DNA from: Alternaria dauci
Lineage: Eukaryota; Ascomycota; Dothideomycetes; Pleosporales; Pleosporaceae
DNA length: 64,000 bases
Assembly (NCBI RefSeq): GCF_042100115.1
Contig: NC_091277.1
Location: forward strand, 2,666,001-2,730,000
Direction of reading: 5' to 3'
The notes beneath the pieces are model-generated. The model was not told where the DNA came from, did no database searches, and saw only the letters and a list, made by a program, of their open reading frames with translations. Shown here piece by piece: positions 11,584 to 25,026 of this stretch. The position numbers and the translations under genes were made by a program. The first letter of the stretch is position 1; each line of letters starts with the position of its first letter.

Positions 11584-14500
11584 ATTTTCTCTACCCCCCC
11601 CTCCTTAATATAGAGTAGAAGGAGTACTTATATAGAAGCCTCCTTACTTACTCTATACACTAGTATAAACCTCCCCTTCCTAGAGTTATAGTCCTATTAT
11701 AACTCTTCCGCTTATAGGCTTCGCTAAGTATAATTAAATAAATAAAAATTAATAAAGGAGAAGAGTAAAGCTAAGATAAAATTTAGTTTAAACTTATAAC
11801 ATCTAAGAAGCTAAAGTAATATAAACGAAATCTTTTAACTAGGTTTTACCTTATATTATTAAAATAAGTATTTTTAATAGGATTTAGGTTATAGAGCTAT
11901 AACCTAGATTTAATTACCTAGGCGGTTAGTTATTTACTTCTTATTATAATTACTATAACGTAAGGCTGTAGTAGGGGTAAGAGGTATAGTAATATTAGAC
12001 GCTTATAGGCTGCCTAAATAAGAGTAAATATTACTATCCTAATTAGTTAGTAATCTAATAGTAGGCTTATTTAATTCTATAAAGTGCCCTATCTCGTCTA
12101 GTTCTAGAGTAATCTTATTAGCTAGTTAAGCTAAAGTATTAGCTTAAGTAATATCCTTATCCTATTTATTCTAATCCTTATCTTAAGCTAGAGCCCTCCC
12201 CTTATTAGTAAAGAAGGATTAATTAGGGATATTCTCTCTAGGCACTACTATAAAAGTAGATATCTCTAGTTATTATTAAATAACCTAAAGTTCTTTAACT
12301 ATCTTAATAACTTTCTATTACTTAACCTTTATATATTAAATCTACTATTCTTTACTTATATTATTAATCTTAATATATTCTAGTTATACTATCTTATTAT
12401 CCTATAAGAGTTATCTAATTAATACCTTTTAGATAGGATTACTAAATAAAATATATAAGTTAGCTAGAAAAGCTTACCTAATACCTCTAAACTAATTTAG
12501 GTGTCTAGAAGGGGTATAAGGAGGAGCTATTAAGTTTTAATACGCGTTATAGATTTCCTTATAGGTACCTATAGCTAGTACCTCTATAATACCTTTATAA
12601 ACTATAATAAACTATAGAAGGATAGTATATTATACTTTTATTACTAGTCCTATTAATCTATATAGTAATATTAGTAAAGTAATATAAGTATCTCCTTTCT
12701 TATATATAACCTTTATCTATTTAATATTTAGGTGTTAGGATAAGATTACTATAAGCTAGTCTTTACTATTAACCTAACCTTTAATATAGCTAGTAGAAGA
12801 ATAAATACTAGCTATAGTACGTTAGTTAATATAATCTAGAACTATCTTATAAAAACTAGTTAGAATCTTAGTATAGTTCTAATTATCTTTATTATTTAAA
12901 GATACTAATCCCTAGATTATATCTTACCTAGTACTATCCTAGCTAGCTTATTCTAAATTAAGATCTATATATTAAAAAGTAGTCTTATCCCCTTCTATTA
13001 TATACTTAGTATAGTAAGGGTAAAAAATTAATATATATTCCTTCCTAAGTATAGTATAACTAAACTAGTATCCTAAGTTAGTGCGTATAACTTACTAAAT
13101 TAAAGAGTAGTATATATTATAAAGCTATCCTAAGTTCTCTTTTCCTCTAATATAGTATAGGTAATATTAATATATATAAAAACTTTAGTTAATAATCTCT
13201 ACTATTTCCTTATCTCTAAATAAGTAGTTAAACTAATTAGTAATAATATTACTTTTATTAGTAAACTTTATATAAAAGGATACTATTCCTTAGTCTTTAA
13301 TAATCTTATCCTAGTTAAAGCTAGTAAAGTTATATTTATTTAGGTAGTAATAATAGCTAAGTATATTATCCTCCTATTAATTCTTATAGTAATAACTAAT
13401 AAAGAGTATTAAAGTAACTAGGTTACTCTAGATAATATCCTATTAGCTATATAGGTAATAGAGCTAGTAAAGCGCGTTATTAAGTATTATACTAGATATT
13501 ACTTATTTAAATAGTCCTATTACTATAGTAGTAGCGCGCTTATAGATAAAGTATAACTTATTATAGTTCTTAACCTTATTACTATCCTAATAGATCTTAT
13601 AGTACTATTCCTTAATAACTATATACTATTCTAAGTCTTTAAGGGATACTTTCTTCTTATATACTTTCTTTAATAGTACTAGTAGGATAGACCCTATGTC
13701 TATATACTTATATAAGTCTACTAGGATTTAATTTAACTATTTATAAGTATCTAGGTCTTCCTCTTAATACTTATTATCTTCTAGAATAGAATTAATAGTA
13801 TTTATACTTTATTAGTAAGTAGAAGTTAGCTTTAGTGCTCTTAAACTCCTCTTAGGAATAGGTAGTAATAGAATATTAGCTATTAAGATATTTTTCTTAG
13901 CTATAGCGTTAATTATAGTAGTCCTCTTTACTACTACTTTCTTACTAGCTTCTAGTTCTACTATCTTACGTACTTCTAAAGGTACGTTAACTCCTAAGGT
14001 CCTAGCTTTATTTATTACTTCTCTAAGGGAGTAAGTTTCTGATTAAATTATAAAGGCTAGATTAGTAATACCTTCTTCTATTTAACTAACCTTATTATTA
14101 ATAAAGATAGCTAACTAGTACTTTAGATATATCTTAAGTCCTTTATTCTTTAAGTTCTTCTCTTATTACTAGATATAGGTAGTAAACCCTAAGCTTAAAC
14201 TAAGTACTATAACCTATATATAGTAAGGGAGTAGTGTTATCTAAAATAGTAGTTAGGTTTTTAATTATATATTAGGCCTAAGCTTCTTTACGTTATAGAT
14301 AAAGTTATCCTCCTCTATTTAATAGGCTTTAAATATTTATCTTAACTCTTTAATATTAGTATCTAGTAATACTTTATATTAGTTTATATTAAAGGTATTA
14401 TCTACTATAAACTAGTATATAGACTTTAGTTTAGATTTTAACGTTACCTAGTCCTATCTATTAATAAATTAATTATTAGCGCGATTCTTTATATAGAGTC

Positions 14501-17500
14501 TAACTACTATAATTTAGTTTAGGAAAAGCGTAGCATTAAAGAGCCTTATATATTTTAGTATAAAAGCTATATTAGCCATTATCTAGAAGGTACCTATTAT
14601 ATAGGACTTCTACTTATAGAGGTAGTTCTTAACTAATCTTAGTTCTAGTTTCTTAATAGTCTTAATTACGCTAATTATTTTAGTCTTACGTCTATCTTTT
14701 ATACTAGTTATTTCCTTAATAAGAGAGTAATACTCTATAAAGGCTTTATATCCTCTATACTTATCTATTAGGCCTAGAAGTTTCTTATATATTACTATTA
14801 CCTTAAGTATATAATTATAGAAGAGCTTAAGGGCCTAAGAACTATTATAGAACTAAATATCTAGTATTATATACTACTAATATAGAGTCTTATTTTCTAG
14901 TTAGTTAATAAGGTTACGTACTAAGTCTTAGATACTAATAGGAGCCTATTAAGCTATATTAAGAATATCTTACTTAGCTAATACTAGCTCTTAGTTTAAT
15001 ATTAAAATATATTACTCTTTATTAGGTAGTTTAGATATGTCTCCTACTTTAAGATTACTAAAATTAGATAATAAACCTAAGGTTATTAGAGGTAGAGTTT
15101 ACTATAAGGAAGGAGATATTATTACTAGCGCTTTACTCTTATCCTTATTCTTATTCTTATTCTTTAGAGCTATCTATTACTATTCCTTTAGTAATATAGG
15201 GTACTTTAGTATATAGAACTAAGTATACTAGTAAGTAATTAGGTATAGGAAGTTTTTTATACTACTTCTAACTATTATTTATATAGTTTAAATATTTTAT
15301 ATATAATTAAGTTAAGTATAGAAAGTAGTTTAAAAGAAAGAGAAAGAGATTAGGAGCTTAAAGCTAAGGGGTATTACTTTTATCTATCTTATAGTAGTAT
15401 ATTTATAGCTTCCTTAGCTAATATTACCTAGGTAGTAATATAAGTAAAGGTAAAAGAGCGCGTAAAAGTAAAGGTAAAAAAATAGTATATAAAAGTAAGC
15501 GCGTATACTATAGAAGGGTTCTCTACCTTTATATTCTTCTTTAATTAAAACTAATAGCTAATTACTAGGGGCTATAAGTTAGCCTATTACTAGGGCTATA
15601 GATTCTAGGTTTATAACTCTTAGTAGAGGAAAAAAGAAGGAAGAAAGGAAGGATATATTCTATTTATATAGTACTAGGACTACGCCTAAATACTACTTAG
15701 CGGCTAGTTATAGAAGTTTTACTTTATATAATAAAGATCTAGACTAAGTATTATTATTTTCTTCCTCTCTATTCCTAAGGTAGTATTATAAATACGCTTA
15801 AGTTATTATTTTCTAGTATCTAAAGAGATTTATAATATATTATTATATAGTATATAGTCTATAATATATTCTAGTAGTTAGGGTATAAAATCTAAGTTAT
15901 AGCTTATAAACCTAGATTCTATATTTTAAGAGTATAAATAATTAGTATTATCTTAAATTAATAAAGGAGTACTTAGAGGTATTAAAGTACTACTAAAAGC
16001 TACTCTCCCTCCCCTTCCTAGAAAGATAGACTATCCTATAGTCTATTTAGATACTAAGGAGGCGTTAGAGTTAGATCTAGAGTTAGAATTTCCTTAATCT
16101 TATATATATACCTATTATTCTTCTTCTATTAGATGTTTAGTAATAACTACTCTAAAGACTATCCTATTATCCTTTTATTACGTAGTTAGTTATCTTAATA
16201 ATCTATAGTCTTAGGGTAGTAATTCTTTAGTATCTAGAATAACTAGAATATCTAGTATAGTATTACTATTTTCCTAGTACTCTAAGTTCTATAGTTTTAT
16301 ATTACTTCTATCTTCTTCTATAATATTATCTTTAAGACGCTAATAGAAGAGTTTTAGCCTTTTTCCTAGTATAGTATATAGGAAAATAGTACTATTAAGG
16401 TCTTCTAGGTAGTAGGTTCTATAGTTAGGCCTTACCTCTTATACTTTATATAGTCCTAGCTATCTTATATTAAGCTTTTAATCTCTTAATATATTAATTT
16501 TCTATATTAAATTCTAAAGAAGTACTAAGTCTCTAAGTATAATATCTTCTTAGTAAATTTCTTTTATATTATCTTAATATTCTTTCTTAGCTATATATAT
16601 ATAGTTAGTATAGGCTATAGCTTCCTTAGTAAACTAATCTTTAAGATCTAACTATATTACTTAAATTATAAGTAGCTATACTTAATCTTTAACTTATTAG
16701 AATAGTAAGGTCTACTATATTAGTAGTAATAGTTTAATTAGTAGGACTAGGTTCTAGCTAGTAACTAACTAATATAAAGAGTAGCTAGTCTATTCTTATA
16801 TTAAAATTCTATCTATAAGAAGTACTATAAGAAGATTCTTAATTTATAGACTTAAGAGTTTTACTAGAGTATTTATAATAAGCTTATATCCTCCTTTAAT
16901 CTTACTTATTACCTATAGGTTATATACTAATAACTATACGTAGTTAATCTTATAGGTTTTTACTAAATAGTTAACTACTTTAGTAAAGTCTAGTCTACTA
17001 TCTACTATAAGTTTTCTTATTATACTCTATCTATATATAATATCTTTATAAATAAACTTAGTAATAGTCTTAGACTAGTTATTTAATAGTATATAAGCTT
17101 CTAGCTATCTACTAAGATAGTCCCTTATAATAACTAAGTATTTTTTTCTAAAGTACTATAGTATATAGACTATATTAATAGTAACTATTTCCTAGATTAT
17201 AAAGCTATATATATTAGTAAGTATATCTACTATCCTTTTTAATAATCTTAGTTAATAATCTAGGTATATTACTAAATATATATAAACGTAGTTATATATC
17301 CTATTCTACTAGTAACGTTATATAAGTATTAATTATACTATATTTACTCTATAATATCTAATCTATTAATAAATATTCTATACTATAGTAGATTATAAGT
17401 TAGGATTACCTATAACTCTCCTAATAGCTATATTATATAAGGTTTTCTTAAATAGTATTCTATCTTAGATAAAGAAGTTTAGGGCTCTCTTTTTCTATAC

Positions 17501-20500
17501 CTAAAGCTCTTATAGGGTTATATCTCTTAGTATTTTTAAGTTTAATAGGAATTAGGCGTACTATTTAGACGTATTAGAAAACTCCTGCTAGAGTATTCTC
17601 CCCTCTAGTAATAGTAAAGAAGGTACGTTTATATTCCTAATTATATAATTAATAAATTCTTTAAGATTATCTTTAGGTTCTTCTAGTAGTTTCTATCCCT
17701 TTAGTTTTAACTACCTTAAGAGAGCGTCTACTACTATATATTTCTTACCTAGGATATACTTAATATTAAAATCCTAGAGTAAAATAGTAGATATCTATCT
17801 ATTTATTACTAATCCTAGGTTATCTATAGAGGATCTATTAAGTTAGGTAATAAGAGTAGCTACGTTAGTTTTAATAGTAAAGTATACTCTATATAGATAT
17901 ATTTAAAACTTCTTTAAAGCCTATAGTACTACCTTATATTCTAGCTTTATAGAATACTATATTTATTCTTATACTAACTATAAGGTACTTTTAAATTAGA
18001 CTAGGTAATATCTACTATCTTCCTTAATTTACTTAATATATACCTCTACTCTATCCTAGCTAGTATCTATTATAAGGAATATTTTATTAGTAAGGATATC
18101 TAAATAATCTAAATTAACTAGTACTAGTACTAAAAGAATAGACTATTTTAAGGTATATATAGCTTTATCCTATTCCTTTAGCTATATAAACTCTATATCC
18201 TCTTAAAGGAGATAGAATAGGGGTTTTACTACTAGAGTAAAATAGTTAACCTAAATGTAGTAGTATATATAAATACCTATAAATAATTAAACCTCTATAT
18301 AGTTCTTATAAGGTAGCTAGTTTAAAATCTTATTAACTTTCCTAGTATTAGGGTACTAGCTGTCTAGACTTACCTTATATCCTACTACTTCTAATTATTC
18401 TATAAGGAAGTAGTATTTCTTCCTATTTACTAAACCTCCTACTTACTTAATATCTACTAAGACTTAATCTAGTTATAAGATATATTTTAGGATATACTAT
18501 TATACTCTAAGGAATAATTCTTCTCCTTTATAGTTTATTTTAGGTCCCCTAGAAGTAATATTATTTATAAATAGTATTATCTCTAGCTAATAGTCCTTTA
18601 GGATCTTTATTATTACTCTCTAAAAGGTAGTAACTAAATTTATAGTACTTATAACTATAGTAGAAGATTAAATAAGGCTAATTAGAGTCTAGAAAGCTAT
18701 TATATCTTAACTATCTAAGTAGAGGGTAATCTAGTTATAGCTAGAGAATAGGCCTATAAGAGATATAATCTTATAGCTAGTAAAGTATTTAGAAAACTTA
18801 TTAGTAGTAGGAGGAAGATTTACGTCTCTTATAGTAATACTATTAAGTTTTTATATATTACTAATCTAGTATACTCTTTTATCTTTCTTAGGGACTAAGT
18901 ACTATAAGTTATAATATTAGCTATTATATCTTTCCTATATACCCCTATTTAATTATATATTAACTATTATAATTACTTTTAGTTTAAGGGCCTTTAGGAC
19001 TATAAAGCTATATATCTACTATACTTTATATAGTATAGTCCTTATTTTATAAGGTAGATAGATATCTAAGTAAATCTACTCTACTTCTTTAAATTACTAT
19101 AATAGTACACCTTCTTAATTATAGAGTATTTTAATTATTATATTATACTCTTATAGTATAAGCTATTCTCTAATATATAACTTAGTAATCCTTTTTATTA
19201 TTAGTTAGATTCCTCTTAGAAATATAGTATAGTACTATTTAAATAAGTAGTTATAGGGACCTAGATTAGAGTTTTAAATATTAATATATAAGCGTTAATA
19301 TTTAATTACCCTCTCCTTCTAGTCCTTATATCTAAATTCTATTAGTACCTCTTATCTAGGAATATCTACTAGCTAGACCTTCTTATCTACTATTTTATAT
19401 AGTATATATAAGTTATTATTTCTTTAGATATAAAATAATTATTCTTAGTTTATATATTCTTAGTTTAACTTACTTATAATCACGTACTAACTAAGTTCTA
19501 GTAGACCCTCTAAGTCTTCTACTTTACCTATAGCTATTATAAAGACTAGATTTATCTATTATATCTAATTTTAGATATCTTATTTACTAAAGATTATTCT
19601 ATACTCTCTAAGTTTAGTAGTAGGATTAGACTATACTACTTTATAAAGATACTTTACCCTTACTACCTTAGGAGGATATTAATTACTATTTATAAGTATA
19701 TTAATTATACCTAATCTTAAAGACTTATTATTAGGTAAGTATACTTCCCCTATACTTATACCTACTACTTATTCTCTAAATCTTTATTATCTTTATAGGG
19801 CGTCGTCTATAATAGGTAATATAGTACTAGGTTAGATACTATAAAGACTATATTCCTAGTACTATCTTTAGAGAGTATCTTATATATAACTCTCCTAAAA
19901 GTATTATATTAAATAGTTATCTTTACGTACATATACTAAGGACCTTCTAGTATTACTAATTAAGTAATATTAGTAACTATTTAGAAGTTAGTAAGTATTA
20001 TTACTAAACCTATTTATATATATCTATTAAAAGCTATTCTAATAAAAGGATTATATATACTATTTACTAAGGTAACTCCTTAAGGCGTGTTACTAAGTTT
20101 ATAATATATAAGTTTATATAGTATTTTTATAGCTCTAGCTACGCTAAGTTATAAGATATTTATCTAGGCGCTAGTATTAATTAGGTACTTTATAGAGTTA
20201 CTATTAATTATTACTTAGTATTTAGGTAAGTCTATTTATATATAGGCTTACCTATTTTATTAGTATATACTACGTACTACTTTAGTAGGGAGTATATTTA
20301 GTTCCTTAATCTAAGTATTACCTCTTCTAGTACCTCTATATCTAGTTTATATACTTAAATTATATAGATAAAGCGCGCTATACTTTATACTATTATATAT
20401 AGTTATACTATAATAATTATATTCCTACGTAGAAATATAAGTAGCTAAGTTAAGGTTAGTAAAAGATAGCTAATTAGATTACGTAGTAGAATCTAGGTTA

Positions 20501-23242
20501 TATCTAGAGAACTTAGATTCTATACTTAACCTAACTTCTAATATATTAATACTTTTACTACCCTTAACTAACTCTATATCCTTATCTAAAAGATTATATA
20601 ATTACTTTTTTAGTCCTTCTTAACTTATTAAGTCTATAATAGTAATACCTCTTACTTCTTAGTTAAGTAAGACTATTAGGATATAGTTAGTATCTATATA
20701 AAGTAATTCCTATAATCCTTCCTTAGGTAAAGTACCTATAAATTTTATAGCTTTCTTCTTATATTCTTATTATAGTTATTTTAGATCTATAGATATATTA
20801 TTATTAATAGTTACTAACTAAGGTAGCTTAATAATAAAAAATAAGTCTTCTTCTTACTATATTTCTTAGTATTTATATATAGTATCTATTAGCTAAGAAT
20901 CTATAATAGGATTATTAGAGACTATAGGGGTACCTTTATATAGCTCTTTAGTAATCTTATATTCTCTATTATTCTTAGTAGGTTTTCCTTATTTCTAGAT
21001 ATCTTTATTTCTTATACTATCTATATCTTATAATCTTATACTATTCCTAGGTTTAGGGTATATTATAGCATTAGCTTTAGTAAGAGTTCTAAGAGTAGAT
21101 TCTCTTCCTCCTAAGATAATATTTACTATATTAACCTTATTTAGTTAATAGTCTATATTAAGTAGGTAGGGGTTAAATAGTTAGTCTTAGAACTACTAGA
21201 ATTAAAGTAATATATTATATTTCTCTTTATACTAGTCTAAAGAGGAGGTAATATTAGCTAAAGCTATAGGGTTTCTTAGTCTAGTATACCTTATAGCTAG
21301 ACGTAAGTCTCCTCTTAGAAACTTCTTAGGAATAACGCTTAAAGCTAGCTAGTTAAGGACGTTATTAGTAATATTAAAGTATTCTCTAATCTTAGCTTTT
21401 AGCTATTAAAGAATAAAGTTAAGAGGAACTAATCCTAGGATCTCTCTAAGTCTTAAATATAGAGGGCTAAAGTAGTAAGTCCTATACTTAGTATTTAGGT
21501 CCTAGTTAAAGCTAATCTACCCTATCTTCTTTAGGTAATTATATAAGTTATAGTTCTTAACCTAATATCCTATCTTATTATATATATTATATATATTATA
21601 ATATTCTCTACTACTATAGTTAGCTATATCTTAGTTTAGAGCTATATTTCTAAGTGCTATAGTAATAAAAGTACTATTATTCCTTTTATTTAGAAGTCTA
21701 GCTATTATAGCTTTAGTAATAAAGTATATATAATTACTTAGCTTCTTTAGTAACCTAGACGTATCTAGATAGGCTATTAGTATATCTACTATAGCTAGTT
21801 TAATCTTTATATCTCCTAGGGACTTAATTAAATCCTCTACCTCCTTATCTATATTATTTAGGGTAGAAGGAATAGCTACTACCTTCTTTACTTTAGATAT
21901 AGCTTCCCTTACACTTTCTAAAGTAAAGGTTACTCTCTTATTAAATAGTATAATATATTATATTTCTATATCTAAATTACCTCTTTCTTAATAATATATC
22001 TTATTAAGACTATTAATCTTCTTATAGTAAGATTTTAAGAATATATATATCTAATCCTTATTATACGTAGACTAGTTATTACCTATTAGAGTATTAGTTA
22101 TATAGTATATAATTACTTCTTTATCTAATTAAGGTAATCCTTTAAAGAAAAGAATATTAACTTCTACCTCTAGTAGCTATCTATTATTAATATAAGTATC
22201 TACTACTAAGGAAAAGTAAGTATAGTACTCTACTAGGCCTAGCTAATCCTAAAGGTAAGAGTATAAGTATACTTATAAATCGGATTACTTACCTATTATT
22301 ACTATAGTATCTTTATCTTACTACTACTCCTTTATACTTATTTAGAGCTATAACTAGTTTTTAGAAGAGTAACTAAGTAGCTATTTTAATATATAAGAGA
22401 TAGTTTAATCTATATTAGATAGGTAGTTTAGAAGTATAGAAACCTTTATCTTATTAAGGATATTTCTATTATTAGCTTATTAGTTAAAGTCTTTAAGGAA
22501 CTTAATAATATCTTTTCTTAAAAAGACTAAACTAGTATACCTAAGTCTAGCTATAGATAAAACTAAGTTACTTAGAGTAGATATAATATCTCTACTAGCA
22601 CTAGTTATTATTAATAAAGCTTCTAGAGTAGCTTCTAAAGGGTTCTTAGATATTAATAAAGAGAGTAATTATAGTTCTAAGCTACCTTAGTACTAAATAG
22701 CCTTCTAACTCTTCTTTATATTACGTAATATAGAAAAACTTATAGATTAGTTCTTCTTAGAAGAAGTTAAATTAATATAACTAAATAATTAATATATCTA
22801 AATAATAGACGTATACTTTAATAATTTAAGTAGTATATCTAGTATACACCTCTTATAGTAACTACTAACTATCTCCTTTAATTACTTCTCTAGCTTATCT
22901 ATATATACTAGTAGTATTACCCTTTAGGTCTATTAGATTAGTATTTTCTATCTAATATTATTTTTAAGAGGGGTTACTATCTAGTCTATTAAATTAGTAT
23001 TTTCTATCTATAGTATTAGTTTAGGTAATTCTATTCCTAGGTATAGTACTAATTTAGAGAGTAAGTAATATTAGTCTAAGGAGTTACTTAACAGTATAGT
23101 ATAACGTAGCTTCTAATAGTCTCTTCTAGAGAATCTAATTATAATAGGGTCTTAGCTACCCCCTTATAGGACGACTAGTAGTGTTAGCTACGTATTAGAA
23201 TTACTTCTTTACTAAGTTAAATAGTATCCCTATAGGCTTTAC

Positions 23243-23459
23243 TATTTATATAGGTATTAGAGTATATAAAGATACTAATATCTTAGTATTAAAGTTTTAT
23301 CCTCTATATAGCTAGTAAGGCGCTTATAAGTAGGTAGTAGATAAAAGTAATTAATTATTATAAGAAGAGTAGTAAGTATATTCTATACTATTAAAAGAAA
23401 AACTTATAAAAGGTTCTATAAAGGTTTAATAATAGATAGATAGCTAATAGATAATTAAT
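23243..23459 (-). repeat. 5' LTR of the minus-strand gypsy element
   Basis: Second copy of the LTR at 11362-11583, more heavily mutated. Landmarks are aaagttttatcctctat, aaggcgcttataagtagg and gatagatagctaatag. Its outer end (aattaata) meets the first bases of the next element's LTR, with no intervening sequence that I can separate. Confidence 0.75.
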
Positions 23460-23943
23460 AAGGTAATAAGAGGACTCTCTCCTTAACGTAAGGGTTAGGG
23501 TTAGAAGCTAACTAGCGGCTATATTAGAAGGTAATAATCTTAGCAGGGCTGTAATTACGTAGATAGCATCTCGCTAAGATAAGATATCTAGCTAAGAGAA
23601 TAGATATTACTATATCTTAGGATACTACGATATCTAAGGAATCTAGAGATACTAGGAAATAGTAAGAAGATATAGATAGTAGGACTTATAGTAATAAGTA
23701 TAAGAATATATTAGATCTTATTATTACACTTATTATAGTTAACTTAAATAGTTTATCTCTTACATAGATTATTAACTAGTTATTCTATTATTTATAGAAT
23801 TAGTATTATTTATCCTTTAGTTATAATAATAACTCTTTTCTACCTAATTATTCCCTATATTACCTTATAGACTACTACTAATATCTACCTTACCTTAGTA
23901 TAAACTAAGCTTAGAGAAGTATAGTAAACCCTTATATAATATT
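23459..23943 (+). repeat. 5' LTR of the plus-strand gypsy element
   Basis: About 485 bp, matching 30163-30625. Shared landmarks include ggtaataagaggact, aagggttagggttagaagc, gtataagaatatattagatc, tctcttacatagattatta and gagaagtatagtaaaccc. It contains a few CA and TG dinucleotides that are TA in the 3' copy, so the two LTRs were mutated to different degrees. It also carries one inserted or extra tract relative to the 3' copy around 23560-23640. Confidence 0.88.
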
Positions 23944-24984
23944 TTAACTACCTTAGATATTAGTAGACGTTTAACTAATAGAACTACCTAATTAAGATTT
24001 AATATAGTATCCCTAAGAGTAGTATAGAATAATAGGGCTTAAGGTCTAGGACCTTTAACGCTAGTAGTAGTACTAGCTAATAATAAGATACTTAATATAT
24101 CTAACTTAGACTTAGAGGAGAACCCTAATAATAAGGAGCTAAGAAATCTTAGGTAATAGGCCCTTATCTAGGCTTAGTAGATAGCTAAGATTTAGAATAT
24201 AATTAATTAGCTTATTAGCTAGCTAATAGCTACCCCTAATAAATAACCTATTTCTACTAAGAAACCTAAGATAGCGTTACTAGAGAAATATAGTAGAGAA
24301 AGAGAAAAGCTATAAGTATTCCTTACTAATATTAACCTATACTATAAATATAATAAGGTGCCTAATAACTAAGAAAAGATCCTTATAGCTAGTATATATA
24401 TAAAGGATAAGGCTTCTAACTAGATATAACCCTATATAGATAACTACCTACTAGATATAGAATATATAGGTACTAAAGAAGGAACCTATACCTTATTTAT
24501 AAGTTAGATAGAGTTTAAGTAAGAGATAGGATATATCGTTAAAGAAGTAGACGCTTAGAACTAAGTAGAGAAGAAGATTACTTACCTAAGGTAGGCTATA
24601 TTAGTATTAGTATATACGGCGGAATTTAAGTAACTATAAGTATAGATTAATTAGGATAATATAGTACTTTAAATAGTATTTAAAGCTAGCCTTAAGGAAA
24701 ATATTAAGGATAGCCTTATATACTATAATAAGCCTAGAATACTATACGCTCTAATTAAGTTAGTAATACGTATTAATAATAAGCTATAGGAATAGAATAA
24801 CTAGAAGAAATACTTCTAACCTAATATACCTAATATAAAAAAATAGCGTAGTAGATTTAATAGGGATAGTAATACTATTATAACTAGTAAGGTATAAGAG
24901 AAAGCTAAAGATAGATATACCTAAGGAAAGGGCTATAATAGCCTTTCTAAGGAAGAACGCTAGAGGCGTTATAATAATAAAGTA

Positions 24985-25026
24985 TATCTAAGATATAGTA
25001 AAATTAGACATTTTACACATAACTAT
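24985..25026 (+). other. RIP-altered CCHC zinc knuckle of gag
   Basis: Read in the plus frame, the codons give Y-L-R-Y-S-K-I-R-H-F-T-H-N-Y. The three tyrosine codons (TAT) stand where a retroviral-type zinc knuckle has cysteine (TGT), and the spacing is exactly C-x2-C-x4-H-x4-C. TGT to TAT is the change that RIP causes on the opposite strand. This fixes the reading frame and places the end of gag. Confidence 0.8.

Larger units (their letters stand above)
11362..23459 (-). mobile_element. Minus-strand Ty3/gypsy LTR retrotransposon, 12.1 kb (RIP-dead)
   Basis: Bounded by direct repeats of about 210-220 bp (11362-11583 and 23243-23459). On the minus strand, reading through RIP stops, 18380-18910 gives a reverse transcriptase: a KKDKR entry segment, then F-I-N-N in place of the catalytic F-x-D-D at 18557-18571, followed by GPK. 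Around 17700-18290 the RNase H region follows, with the connection segment typical of gypsy elements. A polypurine tract lies just inside the left LTR (ttttctctacccccccctcc on the plus strand, near 11580), which confirms the orientation: 5' LTR on the right, 3' LTR on the left. The element is long for gypsy, with more than 4 kb between the presumed integrase and the 3' LTR unexplained; this could be an extra reading frame or a nested insertion. Confidence 0.75.
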
